Source: Paraburkholderia sp. D15 (lineage in GTDB: Bacteria > Pseudomonadota > Gammaproteobacteria > Burkholderiales > Burkholderiaceae). From it: a stretch of DNA of 64,000 nt. This document shows, in pieces, positions 17,299 to 24,339 of this stretch. The notes beneath the pieces were generated by a model. The model did not search any database and was not told the origin of the DNA. It saw only the letters and a list, made by a program, of their open reading frames with translations. The position numbers were made by a program, and so were the translations under genes. Each line of letters starts with the position of its first letter. Position 1 is the first letter of the stretch. The stretch is taken from NCBI RefSeq assembly GCF_029910215.1, contig NZ_CP110397.1, forward strand, positions 437,258 through 501,257, given 5' to 3'.

Positions 17299-17333
17299 CC
17301 TATACTGCCTTCATGGTCGGCGCACGTGTGCCG
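17278..17333 (+). promoter_or_regulatory. Near-consensus sigma-70 promoter overlapping a palindrome
   Basis: TTGACC (17278-17283), a 17-base spacer and TATACT (17301-17306) form an excellent promoter. CGGCGCACGTGTGCCG, a 16-bp palindrome at 17318-17333, covers the region just past the expected start of transcription and would suit a repressor. It reads into the array of small genes. Confidence 0.75.
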
Positions 17334-17353
17334 ATAACCCAAGGGGAGTCACG

Positions 17354-17584
17354 ATGCAAACGCGATATTTCGGAGAGACGAAGGCGCTTGGCTTCGACGG
17401 GAAGTGGTATCCCGACGACGAAGAACTGCACAACGCCATCGTGCAAGCGGAATGGGCCAAAGGGATTCTCGCCGGTCCTGACACGGTTTGGCCCAATGGT
17501 CGCCACTCGCACGACGCGGCCAGCGCCGTACTCGATGAATCGCTGGACACGCTCTGCGCCCGCGAATTCTTCTTCGCTCACTGA
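17354..17584 (+). CDS. Small hypothetical protein, first in the small-gene array
   Basis: 76 residues, soluble and acidic, beginning MQTRYFGETKALGFDGKWYP and ending in DTLCAREFFFAH. No recognised domain. The ribosome site AAGGGGAG lies 9 bases before the ATG. It is the first gene after the promoter at 17278 and so probably well expressed. It is followed by a stem CCCGCC/GGCGGG and the first GGAAAAC linker (17613-17619). Confidence 0.6.
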   Translation: MQTRYFGETKALGFDGKWYPDDEELHNAIVQAEWAKGILAGPDTVWPNGRHSHDAASAVLDESLDTLCAREFFFAH

Positions 17585-17635
17585 CGACACAACGCCCGCC
17601 ACGGCGGGCACCGGAAAACAGGCAAGGGGCAGAAC

Positions 17636-18097
17636 GTGGGGACTTTTTTCATCGGTGCATTCGTTGGCTTGCTGGCCGGGATACTCCTGATTGGATTTGT
17701 GTTCGTTCGCCGAATGCTGCAACTCGAACAGGGCGATCCCTTTCGTTCGAATGACCCTGTTCGCGACCGGGAACTGAGTCGTCTGCAAGGCTGTGTTCAC
17801 CGACACATCTACCTGCACATCAAGCATCGAACCCCTGACGCTGACCCTCCTGCAACCCGTGGCGTGGACGCCCTTCGATGGCTCTACCTTCGGGATGGCG
17901 TTATCTTTTTCGAAGATGGTGTAGCCACCGTACCGTCTGGTGAGCAGGTTAACTTTGGGGCGGTCGTCGCGCGACTGATTCCTACGCGTGACGACCGCCG
18001 GCGCATTGGTGAGCATGGAGTGCAGGAATCGGCCCAGGCCGTTGTCGCCGCCGAACTCGCGGCATCTATTGTGGATCGGGCGCGTCGCGCCCAATAA
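17636..18097 (+). CDS. Membrane-anchored hypothetical protein
   Basis: 153 residues from a GTG at 17636 with AAGGGG 6 bases upstream. One N-terminal transmembrane helix (FFIGAFVGLLAGILLIGFVF) is followed by a long soluble part with no motif that I recognise; a stretch VRDRELSRLQGCVHRHIYLH is His-rich. Its topology suggests a cytoplasmic domain tethered to the inner membrane. It follows the first GGAAAAC linker by 16 bases. Confidence 0.6.
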   Translation: MGTFFIGAFVGLLAGILLIGFVFVRRMLQLEQGDPFRSNDPVRDRELSRLQGCVHRHIYLHIKHRTPDADPPATRGVDALRWLYLRDGVIFFEDGVATVPSGEQVNFGAVVARLIPTRDDRRRIGEHGVQESAQAVVAAELAASIVDRARRAQ

Positions 18098-18111
18098 GTC
18101 GGAAAACAGAC

Positions 18112-18378
18112 ATGCAGACCAACGCATCTATGGACTTGATTGATTTTGTGGAGCAGACAGAGCGCGAATGTGCCGCTTCGATCGCCAGAATTGAGCGTGT
18201 CTCTCAGCGCACTAGCAGGCGGATCGCTTACGGCTACCGCAAGTTGTTTCCGCTGTCCATGCTCACGCTGGCCTTTGTCGGTATAGATGAGTACAAGCGT
18301 CGGACTGATCGCTATGGGCGGTTCACGCGGCTGGCACTCGCCGCGCAACGGCGCATCGGGTCGGAACAAAACACGTAG
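18112..18378 (+). CDS. Small hypothetical protein with one hydrophobic segment
   Basis: 88 residues. A predicted amphipathic N-terminal helix (DLIDFVEQTERECAASIARI) precedes a basic region and a moderately hydrophobic segment KLFPLSMLTLAFVGIDEY. No known domain. The start is 4 bases after a GGAAAAC linker, and its own stop TAG overlaps the next linker. Confidence 0.55.
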   Translation: MQTNASMDLIDFVEQTERECAASIARIERVSQRTSRRIAYGYRKLFPLSMLTLAFVGIDEYKRRTDRYGRFTRLALAAQRRIGSEQNT

Positions 18379-18388
18379 GAAAACGCCC

Positions 18389-18823
18389 GTGGGCCGAGTT
18401 CGGAGGGATGTTGTCGATTGGAGCGCATTGCCCTGTCTCGATCCGCTCTACTACAACGAGCGCAGGGAAATGATTAGTCATAAACTCGCGCCGATGGATC
18501 AATCGTCTGACGGCGTGTTCTGGTGTGGAGTTTGTGGCGGTCATCCGACCGATCCGATTCACCAGCCGGGATACCAACCAGATCAGGAAAACGCTCGCGC
18601 TCGATGCGCCGGCTACACAGGAAAATCACGGGAGCGAGAGATGTTTGGTTGTTGCGGGTGTGAACAAGAGAAGTTCAGGAACGAGGATGGAGCCGTTGAT
18701 CCGAGGCGGCTCGATGTCGTCACAGCCGGTCTGCGAGTAGCCGGATGGACAGAAGCGCAGGTAGCCAAAGTAGTTGCATGCAATTGCCCCTGCCATAGTG
18801 ACGGCAGTGTGTGCCTTTGTTGA
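18389..18823 (+). CDS. Cys-rich hypothetical protein, probably a fusion of two small genes
   Basis: 144 residues from a GTG at 18389, five bases after a linker. The first half carries CGVCGGHPTDP. The second half, from an ATG at 18641 with its own GGAGCGAGAG ribosome site, carries FGCCGCEQEKFRN, a helical middle (LDVVTAGLRVAGWTEAQVAK) and VVACNCPCHSDGSVCLC, so it is likely metal-binding. Between the halves lies a linker-type leader (18586-18618) that is almost identical to one placed before the gene at 19743. This suggests that the upstream gene lost its stop codon and now reads through into what was a separate gene. Confidence 0.55.
   Translation: MGRVRRDVVDWSALPCLDPLYYNERREMISHKLAPMDQSSDGVFWCGVCGGHPTDPIHQPGYQPDQENARARCAGYTGKSREREMFGCCGCEQEKFRNEDGAVDPRRLDVVTAGLRVAGWTEAQVAKVVACNCPCHSDGSVCLC
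18586..18618 (+). repeat. Extended leader repeat, copy 1
   Basis: A 33-base block starting GGAAAAC, then CTCGCGCTCGATGCG and GGCTACAC, matches copy 2 at 19701-19733 at 30 of 33 positions by eye. Here it falls inside an open reading frame. Confidence 0.7.
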
Positions 18824-18850
18824 TAGGAAAACGGGCGGCACGGGAGCGAC

Positions 18851-19051
18851 ATGGCGAGCTACAAGGACATACAGACGTTCGTGAAGCAACGGCATGGGAT
18901 CGTCGCGCAAACTTGCTGGATTGCGCACGTCAAGGAACTGAACGGACTGCCGTTGCGCGGCACGCGAACGATTGAGCGTGTGAAACCTTGCCCACCTCAG
19001 TGGCGCGCAGCAATCGAGGAAGCCATGCGTCACTACGGCTGGCTTCACTGA
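18851..19051 (+). CDS. Small conserved protein, IAHVKELNGLP type
   Basis: 66 residues: MASYKDIQTFVKQRHGIVAQ, then TCWIAHVKELNGLPLR and a tail with PCPPQWRAAIEEAMRHYGWL. I recall small proteins of this pattern (xYKxIQxxVKxxxGxxxxTCWIAHxKE) in many Proteobacterial genomes and islands, without a known function. The fold is probably helical and DNA-binding-like. GGGAGC lies 4 bases before the ATG; the linker is at 18826. Confidence 0.7.
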   Translation: MASYKDIQTFVKQRHGIVAQTCWIAHVKELNGLPLRGTRTIERVKPCPPQWRAAIEEAMRHYGWLH

Positions 19052-19076
19052 CAACGGAAAACGTAGAAAGCACACC

Positions 19077-19223
19077 ATGAACCACATTCGCCATCAACAC
19101 GCGAGCCTCCTAGACCTCATCGCTGACTCAATCGGGCTGCCCGAGAGAGGGCTGATCCGCCTCGCGCTTTCCACGTTGGCGTTCGGCGTGGCTTTTTATG
19201 CGATCCGTCACCTCGTCGGCTGA
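19077..19223 (+). CDS. 48-residue single-helix membrane protein
   Basis: The frame reads MNHIRHQHASLLDLIADSIG and then ERGLIRLALSTLAFGVAFYA with a short tail, i.e. a soluble N-terminus and one transmembrane helix. The start is 14 bases after the linker at 19056. Too short for homology by eye; it is supported by position and spacing in the array. Confidence 0.5.
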   Translation: MNHIRHQHASLLDLIADSIGLPERGLIRLALSTLAFGVAFYAIRHLVG

Positions 19224-19248
19224 CGAACACCGCGATGACGAGATTCTG

Positions 19249-19623
19249 ATGACGAACAACAGCACTGATAGCTCGGCTGAACCAACGATCGATCGCAGCA
19301 CTTTTACCGAGGCGCAGTGGGAGGCGTTGTCGCTCTACGTCGAGGCACGTAAGCGTCAACGCGGCTTCTACCGTACAGCGCTTCCAGCGCTCGGGTTGGT
19401 AGTCCTCGCATGGGGCGTCACGCATGTGCTTCAGTCTGGACCGAGCAGGTCTGCATTTGTGCCGGAGTGGCTACAGACGACGGTCACGGCAGCCGCCGTC
19501 ACCGCGGGGCTATTTGGTGTCGGGTTATTTCGCTGGGCTGTTCGGCAGTCTCGTGCACACCTCAAAGCCAGTGGTGTGTCGACCGAGTGGATAGCGGGCT
19601 TGGACCGATGGCCGTTGAAATAG
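19249..19623 (+). CDS. Two-helix membrane protein
   Basis: 124 residues from the ATG at 19249. A charged N-terminus (TIDRSTFTEAQWEALSLYVE) is followed by two transmembrane segments, ALPALGLVVLAWGVTHVL and VTAAAVTAGLFGVGLFRWA. No known family. It follows the previous gene by 25 bases and, unusually for the array, without a GGAAAAC linker. Its last 16 bases overlap a tiny frame at 19608 that recurs at 26286. Confidence 0.55.
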   Translation: MTNNSTDSSAEPTIDRSTFTEAQWEALSLYVEARKRQRGFYRTALPALGLVVLAWGVTHVLQSGPSRSAFVPEWLQTTVTAAAVTAGLFGVGLFRWAVRQSRAHLKASGVSTEWIAGLDRWPLK

Positions 19624-19694
19624 ACAAGGCGCTCCTGCGCCTCTGCGGCGGCATGCAGCCACTTCCGAGCCGGAAAAATCAATCAGAGCACTAA
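19608..19694 (+). CDS. 28-residue peptide, copy of the 26286 peptide N-terminus
   Basis: The frame reads MAVEIDKALLRLCGGMQPLP and stops at 19694. The first 14 residues are nearly the same as those of the frame at 26286 (MAIEVEKALLRFCG), and the DNA around both starts is also similar (CGGGCTTG...CCGATGGCC). Most base differences fall at third codon positions, which favours coding. No ribosome site is obvious. Confidence 0.4.
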   Translation: MAVEIDKALLRLCGGMQPLPSRKNQSEH

Positions 19695-19700
19695 CAGATC

Positions 19701-19733
19701 GGAAAACACTCGCGCTCGATGCGAGGGCTACAC
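19701..19733 (+). repeat. Extended leader repeat, copy 2
   Basis: GGAAAAC followed by CTCGCGCTCGATGCG and GGCTACAC, 10 bases before the start at 19743. It contains CTCGC...GCGAG, which could fold. Compare copy 1 at 18586-18618. Confidence 0.7.
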
Positions 19734-19742
19734 GGAGAAAAT

Positions 19743-19997
19743 ATGGCAACAATTCTCAAGCAGGCGAAGCGCGCATCACAGGCCAGCAATCGTCGCTGCG
19801 CTGCACGCACGCGACTTCGCATCCCGCTGTCGATGCAGCGGGACGCTTTACCGGGCGACGAGGCGCTGAAGGAGTTCGCCGCGCACGCACGGCGCTATCG
19901 CCCCCATTGTCGTGGAAGTGACGCAGGACTTGAGCGCGCTACAAGCGCACTCCGGCAGGTAAGCGAGGAAAACGTACATGAAGAACAGTCTCATTAA
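19743..19997 (+). CDS. Small basic hypothetical protein
   Basis: 84 residues from the ATG at 19743 with GGAGAAA upstream. The N-terminal half is rich in Arg, Ala and Gln (LKQAKRASQASNRRCAARTR) and could bind nucleic acid; the C-terminal half is acidic. Its end overlaps the following linker and the next start by 20 bases, so the present C-terminus may be an extension after loss of an earlier stop. Confidence 0.5.
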   Translation: MATILKQAKRASQASNRRCAARTRLRIPLSMQRDALPGDEALKEFAAHARRYRPHCRGSDAGLERATSALRQVSEENVHEEQSH

Positions 19998-20193
19998 ATT
20001 CCTGGATCAAGTGCATGAGGTCCGTGTACGCCTGCTTGTGAGCTTGGTGGGTGCTGGCCTGCTCTGCGGCGTGCCAGTGGGGCCAGTGGTGCATTGGCTG
20101 CTTGCTGTCTTCATTGCTTTGACCGCCTTGGCCCTCAGCGTAAGCCAGACGTACCGTCTGCATGCCGGTATGTATTCGCACTCGGACCGGTAG
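19978..20193 (+). CDS. Two-helix small membrane protein
   Basis: 71 residues: MKNSLIKFLDQVHEVRVRLL, then hydrophobic SLVGAGLLCGVPVGPVVHWL and VFIALTALALSVSQTYRL. Probably an inner-membrane hairpin. The start is 4 bases after the linker at 19967 and the TAG stop overlaps the next linker at 20193. Confidence 0.55.
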   Translation: MKNSLIKFLDQVHEVRVRLLVSLVGAGLLCGVPVGPVVHWLLAVFIALTALALSVSQTYRLHAGMYSHSDR

Positions 20194-20203
20194 GAAAACG
20201 ACC

Positions 20204-20491
20204 ATGCTTCTGGTGCACGAATCCGACGATGCTGCGCGCGAATCCGCGAGAGCGTTGCGTGCGCTAGGCGCGCCAGCCCGGCGCCTGCTCGCCCAATGTG
20301 TTGAGTATCAGCAGGTCTCGCGAGCGCAGCTGTCGCGCGCAGCATGGGCTTTGGAACACGCGGGCTTTGTGCGGATTGAGGGGCCAGTGTACGAGGGTAC
20401 AGAGCCGTATCTTCTCTGTCCGACACTAGCTGGCGAAGAGGCGTTAGACATGTTGGAAGTTGACGACGAACCGTCACTTCAAGCTAGCTAA
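20204..20491 (+). CDS. Winged-helix-like small protein
   Basis: 95 residues from the ATG at 20204. The pattern GAPARRLLAQCVEYQQVSRA then LSRAAWALEHAGFVRIEG and a two-strand wing PYLLCPTLAGEEAL looks like a MarR/ArsR-type winged helix. It may be a transcription regulator of the island. This is a fold guess from spacing of helices and the wing; no specific family was recognised. The linker at 20193 is 4 bases before the start. Confidence 0.5.
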   Translation: MLLVHESDDAARESARALRALGAPARRLLAQCVEYQQVSRAQLSRAAWALEHAGFVRIEGPVYEGTEPYLLCPTLAGEEALDMLEVDDEPSLQAS

Positions 20492-20511
20492 TAAATCAAC
20501 GGAAAACCGAA

Positions 20512-20808
20512 ATGCAATACCTACCGGAACAAACCATCGACGCCGAGCGCGAGCGTTGGGCATCGAACTTTACGGTCGCCATGCGAAGCCTGCGGAAGCG
20601 CGGATTCACTGTCGTTCAAGACCCTCTCGCGTCCCAACAGAGCAACGACCTTCAATTGCGTCAGTCGCATGACGCGGCATGCGTGCTGCTTGGCTTGCCG
20701 GCGACGCCTGAGAACGTTGGGCATCAGGTCGTGCAAGCCCTTGGCCGTGAACTGCTGGAGAACGGTGCGATGGCTCTTCAGCAACTGAATGCGCGCGGTC
20801 ATATCTAA
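20512..20808 (+). CDS. Hypothetical soluble protein
   Basis: 98 residues, mostly helical: DAERERWASNFTVAMRSLRK, HDAACVLLGLPATPENVGHQ and LGRELLENGAMALQQLNARG. No recognised domain. The start lies 4 bases after the linker at 20501. The next linker follows its stop. Confidence 0.55.
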   Translation: MQYLPEQTIDAERERWASNFTVAMRSLRKRGFTVVQDPLASQQSNDLQLRQSHDAACVLLGLPATPENVGHQVVQALGRELLENGAMALQQLNARGHI

Positions 20809-20822
20809 CGGGTCGGAAAACA

Positions 20823-20867
20823 ATGACAAATTGGACTAAAGTGGACCGCCCTCCCTGCCGTTATTAG
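20823..20867 (+). CDS. Tiny 14-residue frame after a linker
   Basis: An ATG one base after the linker at 20815 opens a frame of 14 codons (MTNWTKVDRPPCRY). It keeps the array's linker-start spacing, but is so short that it may be the stub of a lost cassette. Low confidence. Confidence 0.2.
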   Translation: MTNWTKVDRPPCRY

Positions 20868-20890
20868 CCAGTGTTTCCCCATGCTATTCT

Positions 20891-20908
20891 TGGTGCACAT
20901 GTACACCA
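20891..20908. promoter_or_regulatory. Operator-like palindrome upstream of HTH gene
   Basis: TGGTGCACATGTACACCA: 9-base half-sites TGGTGCACA and TGGTGTACA inverted with one mismatch. It is 13 bases before the HTH gene and shares its core with the palindrome in the downstream promoter at 21155-21171, so both are likely bound by the same protein. Confidence 0.65.
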
Positions 20909-20921
20909 TTTTCCAAAGGCT

Positions 20922-21152
20922 ATGAACGAGGTTACTGACAACGGCGTTGCTTTGCGTTCTCTCATCGAACAGGCAGGCGTTACACAGGCTGATGCGCTCG
21001 CCGCGCTGAACAAAGGGCAAGCCTTCCCAATCGCGATGTCGACGTGGAAGGCGTACCTCGCTGCCCCTGGCAGCGTGCGCCGTCGGGCGTGCCCCGATAA
21101 CGTTCTGGCTCACGCCAGAAAGACTATCGGCAAGGCCTTCAGAGCGAATTGA
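20922..21152 (+). CDS. Small helix-turn-helix regulator
   Basis: 76 residues from the ATG at 20922. VALRSLIEQAGVTQADALAA followed by LNKGQAFPIAMSTWKAYLA matches a compact HTH in the Cro/YdaS style: GVTQADALAALN as helix 2-turn-helix 3. The gene is flanked by two similar palindromes, one before its start and one inside a strong promoter just behind its stop. The simplest reading is an autoregulated repressor controlling the second half of the array. Upstream of the ATG, AAAGG serves as ribosome site. Confidence 0.65.
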   Translation: MNEVTDNGVALRSLIEQAGVTQADALAALNKGQAFPIAMSTWKAYLAAPGSVRRRACPDNVLAHARKTIGKAFRAN

Positions 21153-21177
21153 CGTGGTGCACATGTGCACTTACAAT
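21149..21177 (+). promoter_or_regulatory. Promoter with operator filling the spacer
   Basis: TTGACG (21149-21154), spacer of exactly 17 bases, TACAAT (21172-21177). The spacer contains the perfect 14-bp palindrome GTGCACATGTGCAC (21157-21170). A protein bound there would block RNA polymerase directly. Best match for the binding site of the HTH protein encoded just upstream. Confidence 0.8.
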
Positions 21178-21312
21178 TTAGGCAGACTGCTTCGCTCGAC
21201 TCGCTTTCGGGGTCAGAGAAGCGCGTATATCGGGACAGAGCGGCGACACTCATCCGTTTGCGGTGATGACTTGCCGAGGCAAGAAGAGGCGCTTGGCTCC
21301 TGCGGCCGCTAA

Positions 21313-21822
21313 ATGATGATGAAAATGAGATTGAAAATGAACGACGAAGATCTTCAGCGTGAAAAAAAGCGACTCGGCCAGAGTCGTGAGTCTTGGAGCG
21401 TGAGCTCGCCCTCGCCGGAGCTCCAAAAACCAATGGCTTTTGAGGCTTACGCCGCTGGGGAGCAAAAACGTCCGGCGTCGCAAGGAAACCGCGAATCGAA
21501 CGATGTCGTCGTGTTGCGGCAGCGCGGGATTTTAAGCGTTTGGCTCTGGTGTATCCTGGCTGGCGTATTTGCGGGCGCCGCGGTTATCGGCGCCGATTTT
21601 GGGCGAGGTGTCTCTCCGTGGAGCAATCTGCAGGCAGTTAAGGAGTACGCGATTGCGCCCGTTCTCCTTTTGCTTCTGATTTACCTGGAGCGAGAAACTG
21701 GCGGCAATCCCCTGCGCCTCGTCGGCAAGATCATTTTTCCGATCGTGGTCGCGATGGCATTTGGCTGGTGCGCAGTCGCTTTGGGGATCGCGCAGCGGTT
21801 AGCGCACTTGGTCAGTGCATGA
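21313..21822 (+). CDS. Multi-helix membrane protein, repressor-controlled
   Basis: 169 residues. A charged N-terminal third (NDEDLQREKKRLGQSRESWS) precedes three hydrophobic segments: ILSVWLWCILAGVFAGAAVI, AIAPVLLLLLIYLE and IIFPIVVAMAFGWCAVALGI. It is the first sizeable gene after the operator-containing promoter at 21149. The leader of about 130 bases contains a 16-codon frame whose stop abuts this ATG. No family recognised; several in-frame Met codons (21313, 21316, 21346) make the exact start uncertain. Confidence 0.55.
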   Translation: MMMKMRLKMNDEDLQREKKRLGQSRESWSVSSPSPELQKPMAFEAYAAGEQKRPASQGNRESNDVVVLRQRGILSVWLWCILAGVFAGAAVIGADFGRGVSPWSNLQAVKEYAIAPVLLLLLIYLERETGGNPLRLVGKIIFPIVVAMAFGWCAVALGIAQRLAHLVSA

Positions 21823-22228
21823 ACGGTAGCAAGCCTGCGTAGCGCGATCAGAGGGCTACGCAAGCATAGACTTGCCCAGGAACGTAGCGAACCGATGTGA
21901 CGCATCCGGATCAACGACGCTGGGCGTCTTGGCAGAGCGCGACGGGTTGATGTAGCAGGATAGGTTGAAGCGTTTCTAGCGCTCGTGCGATCGGCATCGA
22001 GAAAGTGCGTGACGAAGAAAGCAATCTATCAGTAAAGGCGACTCCTCGAGTTAATCGACGCCACTGGCCGCGAGGACCGCGTCTACCTGGTCGCTCCAGC
22101 GAATCAACGCGATGCTGAAACATGTAGAGGGCTCGGACCGTTGACTGTTAGGAATCACGTCGCCATTCTCACTGCCGTCGGTCAGCGGTACATCATTCAG
22201 TTGAATACCTAACGCGGCGGAAAATGAA
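21823..22228. other. Non-coding stretch in the island
   Basis: About 400 bases. GCGTAG and CTACGC near 21837-21861 form a loose hairpin. On the minus strand a 69-codon frame (22051-22260) containing ALIRWSDQVDAVLAASGVD overlaps the start of the next + gene; I cannot show it is real. Nothing else is supported. Confidence 0.35.
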
Positions 22229-22627
22229 ATGGAAGGCACTAAATCTGCACATTCGCTCAAATACGGTTGGGCCAGTCTTTGGCGTGCTCACGTGGCATTA
22301 CCTCGTGATATAGCGCCTGACGAGTTCACCATCTTCGTTCGGGCGACAAATAGCGCTCGCGCCGGCGCCGCGATGGAAGACGTTCTCAAAGCAATGTATC
22401 CGGATGCGCATCGAGTGGATTTGGCGGACGCATGCTACAACATGAAGTCCGCTCGTGAGTTGGTCGAACAGGGTGTATCGCGCAGCGAAAACGACCGCCT
22501 TTTTGAAGTAGCCTGGCAGGGCAACCGCGTGGTGGGCTGGGTAACCAAACCCGTCTTTGTAGTGGTCGACTCGCCTGAATTGTTTGAGGCCTGGGCGACC
22601 GCCCGGAACGGCAACCACGCAGCGTAG
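22229..22627 (+). CDS. Hypothetical soluble protein
   Basis: 132 residues with YGWASLWRAHVALPRDI, EFTIFVRATNSARAGAAMED and FEVAWQGNRVVGWVTKPVFV. The pattern looks like a compact alpha/beta domain without a known active site. The start is preceded by GGAAAATGAA, a variant of the linker, at 22219. The stop TAG leads into another linker variant. Confidence 0.55.
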   Translation: MEGTKSAHSLKYGWASLWRAHVALPRDIAPDEFTIFVRATNSARAGAAMEDVLKAMYPDAHRVDLADACYNMKSARELVEQGVSRSENDRLFEVAWQGNRVVGWVTKPVFVVVDSPELFEAWATARNGNHAA

Positions 22628-22638
22628 GAAAAAGGCAG

Positions 22639-23199
22639 ATGGGCTTTTCAGTAAATACGTGTGAGCGAAGGGATAGTGCGATTTTCGCGGTAGCAGCCCT
22701 CGTATGTGTCGCACTTCTCGTTGGACAAGTCCGTGTCACCCGGTTTGAAATCCTGTGGCTGGCGTCGTCCGGCATACCGGCCGAACTGATTCTGTCGATC
22801 GTGACCATAGGACCGGTGATCGTCATTTTTGCAATCCTTTACGGGCTTGTCAGATGGCCCACGATCAGTTGGTATCTGTATAAAAAGAACCAGTTTCGCA
22901 GGACTGTGGCGGAATGCTCACGGCGCGAATGCGAGTTGCGGCGAGCGGGGGTGACGGAGTCTGCGGCGTTGGTGACTATTCTTCCGACCTTGACTGACGG
23001 GATCTATCGTGCAGATCTGGGGTTGTTTTCGATTCGATCGTCACCTGAACCAAAGGCTTATCGCAATCTCGCTGACGACTATATCCGTCGACTCAAGACA
23101 ATCGCCACCGATAAGGACGAGCCTTCCGGCTCTCGACGGGTGGCGATCCACGCGTCGATCAAGCACCTTCAGGCCGGTCTTGACGATTTGAATGGTTAA
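22639..23199 (+). CDS. Membrane protein with cytoplasmic C-terminal domain
   Basis: 186 residues. Two transmembrane helices, SAIFAVAALVCVALLVGQVR and IPAELILSIVTIGPVIVIFA, are followed by a soluble domain with basic and Cys-containing helices (RRTVAECSRRECELRRAG) and RRVAIHASIKHLQAGLDDL. Function unknown. It starts 5 bases after a GGAAAAA linker variant; its stop runs into an AGAAAAC variant. Confidence 0.55.
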   Translation: MGFSVNTCERRDSAIFAVAALVCVALLVGQVRVTRFEILWLASSGIPAELILSIVTIGPVIVIFAILYGLVRWPTISWYLYKKNQFRRTVAECSRRECELRRAGVTESAALVTILPTLTDGIYRADLGLFSIRSSPEPKAYRNLADDYIRRLKTIATDKDEPSGSRRVAIHASIKHLQAGLDDLNG

Positions 23200-23235
23200 G
23201 AAAACGCACGTACCCGCGGCGTTACTGGAGCGATG

Positions 23236-23478
23236 ATGACTGGTACAGAAAAGAAAATTCTCGACCGCCAAGTTCGAGAGTGGACCGCTGAAATCAAGCG
23301 GCTTGCAGGGCTTATCGCCGCAGCTCAGGGAACGCCGAGCGCGGTGCTGCTAATCACTCCGCGCGACGAGGGTTATACCGATGTCGCGCCGGAACTGATC
23401 GCCGAAGATGCCATGCATGTTCATAGAGACGGCTGGCCAAATGGATTTGACGTTGAAATCCTCAATCGCTCAAAATAA
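23236..23478 (+). CDS. Small hypothetical protein
   Basis: 80 residues from the second of two adjacent ATGs (23236), which has GGAG at the better distance of 5 bases. N-terminal coiled-coil-like helix (KILDRQVREWTAEIKRLAGL), then ITPRDEGYTDVAPELIAED. No recognised family. Confidence 0.5.
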   Translation: MTGTEKKILDRQVREWTAEIKRLAGLIAAAQGTPSAVLLITPRDEGYTDVAPELIAEDAMHVHRDGWPNGFDVEILNRSK

Positions 23479-23499
23479 GTGCCGCAACAAAAATTTTCG

Positions 23500-23653
23500 C
23501 ACGAGCAAAGTTACGCTCGACGGAGCGGGTCGTGATAACTCGGCGGGTGTTGAACAGTTGAGCGAAGCCGAAGCGGTGCCGCTCGCTCAACTCTGCAAGC
23601 GCATGACATTCAGCGACATCCGTTCGTGCTCGTTTGACGTCGACGAGGCGTAA
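23500..23653 (+). pseudogene. Truncated small-protein remnant (AVPLAQLCKR type)
   Basis: An open frame without a credible start reads QLSEAEAVPLAQLCKRMTFS and DIRSCSFDVDEA before a stop at 23653. I recall a family of small proteins with ALAQLxKRIxFSxxRxxAVDxxEAYLM; the part after DEA is missing here. It is therefore probably a truncated copy. Low to moderate confidence. Confidence 0.35.
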
Positions 23654-23733
23654 TCATCGTGACGCTGTAGACGGCTCCGAGGGTCACGTATAGGCCGGCG
23701 TATTCGCCTCGATAACCTTTCGAGCGAGCCGCT

Positions 23734-23988
23734 GTGATCGCGCGTAAGCGCATTGCGCAACTTCTGCATTCCGGTGTCCGCGAGGCATTGGCCGCGAATG
23801 AGCGAGAGCCGCTGTTTTCGCGCAGCCTGAGCGGCCAGGCGACTCTACGCATTGGCCCAGATCTACCCTGGTCGCATGCCAATCTGGTAGCTGTGATGGC
23901 CCGTGAGGATATCGTGGCATTCGCGAGCGATCGTTTCTGCGCCGATGCCTGCATCGGTGCTCATGGGGTCGGGGGTTCGGAAGTCTAG
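23734..23988 (+). CDS. Possible small protein (GTG start)
   Basis: 84 codons from a GTG at 23734: IARKRIAQLLHSGVREALAA, then SGQATLRIGPDLPWSHANLV. There is a weak GAGCGAG ribosome site. No family recognised, and the opposite strand is also open here, so coding is uncertain. Confidence 0.3.
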   Translation: MIARKRIAQLLHSGVREALAANEREPLFSRSLSGQATLRIGPDLPWSHANLVAVMAREDIVAFASDRFCADACIGAHGVGGSEV

Positions 23989-24140
23989 ATATCTGACACA
24001 AATATCGGGATCGATTCGATTGACCGCGCGACGCTGCCCCAGCGCTTACTCGGCGAAGCGCGCGGCGCATTGAGTTATGATCATTCGTCTTTCCGTAAGC
24101 GGGCGCACGACGCGCCAGGTCATAGATATTGGGGGTAACG

Positions 24141-24317
24141 ATGACGAAGGTGCGCGTACAACAATTCTCGGAGACCGAGGACGAGTTCATCCCGCTCGGT
24201 GAGGAGCAGCTCCTTAACCTCACCGACGACGACATTAGAGAGCTTGAGGCAAGCGGGCGCGAGGTCATCTACCTTGCCAGTCATGACGGCTACTTCGCGT
24301 TGCTCGACTTCGTATAG
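24141..24317 (+). CDS. Small acidic protein
   Basis: 58 residues from the ATG at 24141 with GGGGGT 5 bases before it: MTKVRVQQFSETEDEFIPLG, EEQLLNLTDDDIRELEASGR, EVIYLASHDGYFALLDFV. Strongly acidic and compact, like anti-repressor, antirestriction or DNA-mimic proteins of mobile elements, but that is only composition. Its first in-frame ATG at 24129 is not favoured. Confidence 0.5.
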   Translation: MTKVRVQQFSETEDEFIPLGEEQLLNLTDDDIRELEASGREVIYLASHDGYFALLDFV

Positions 24318-24339
24318 GCACGCCGAGAAAAAGGGGAAA

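Noticed and set aside
17613..20821. CRISPR array based on the regular GGAAAAC spacing
   Set aside because: The repeat is only seven bases, spacers are protein-coding genes of unequal length and no cas genes are present.
23684..24268. 194-codon minus-strand frame
   Set aside because: Ser/Arg-rich, no start signal, overlaps the better supported 24141 gene on the plus strand.
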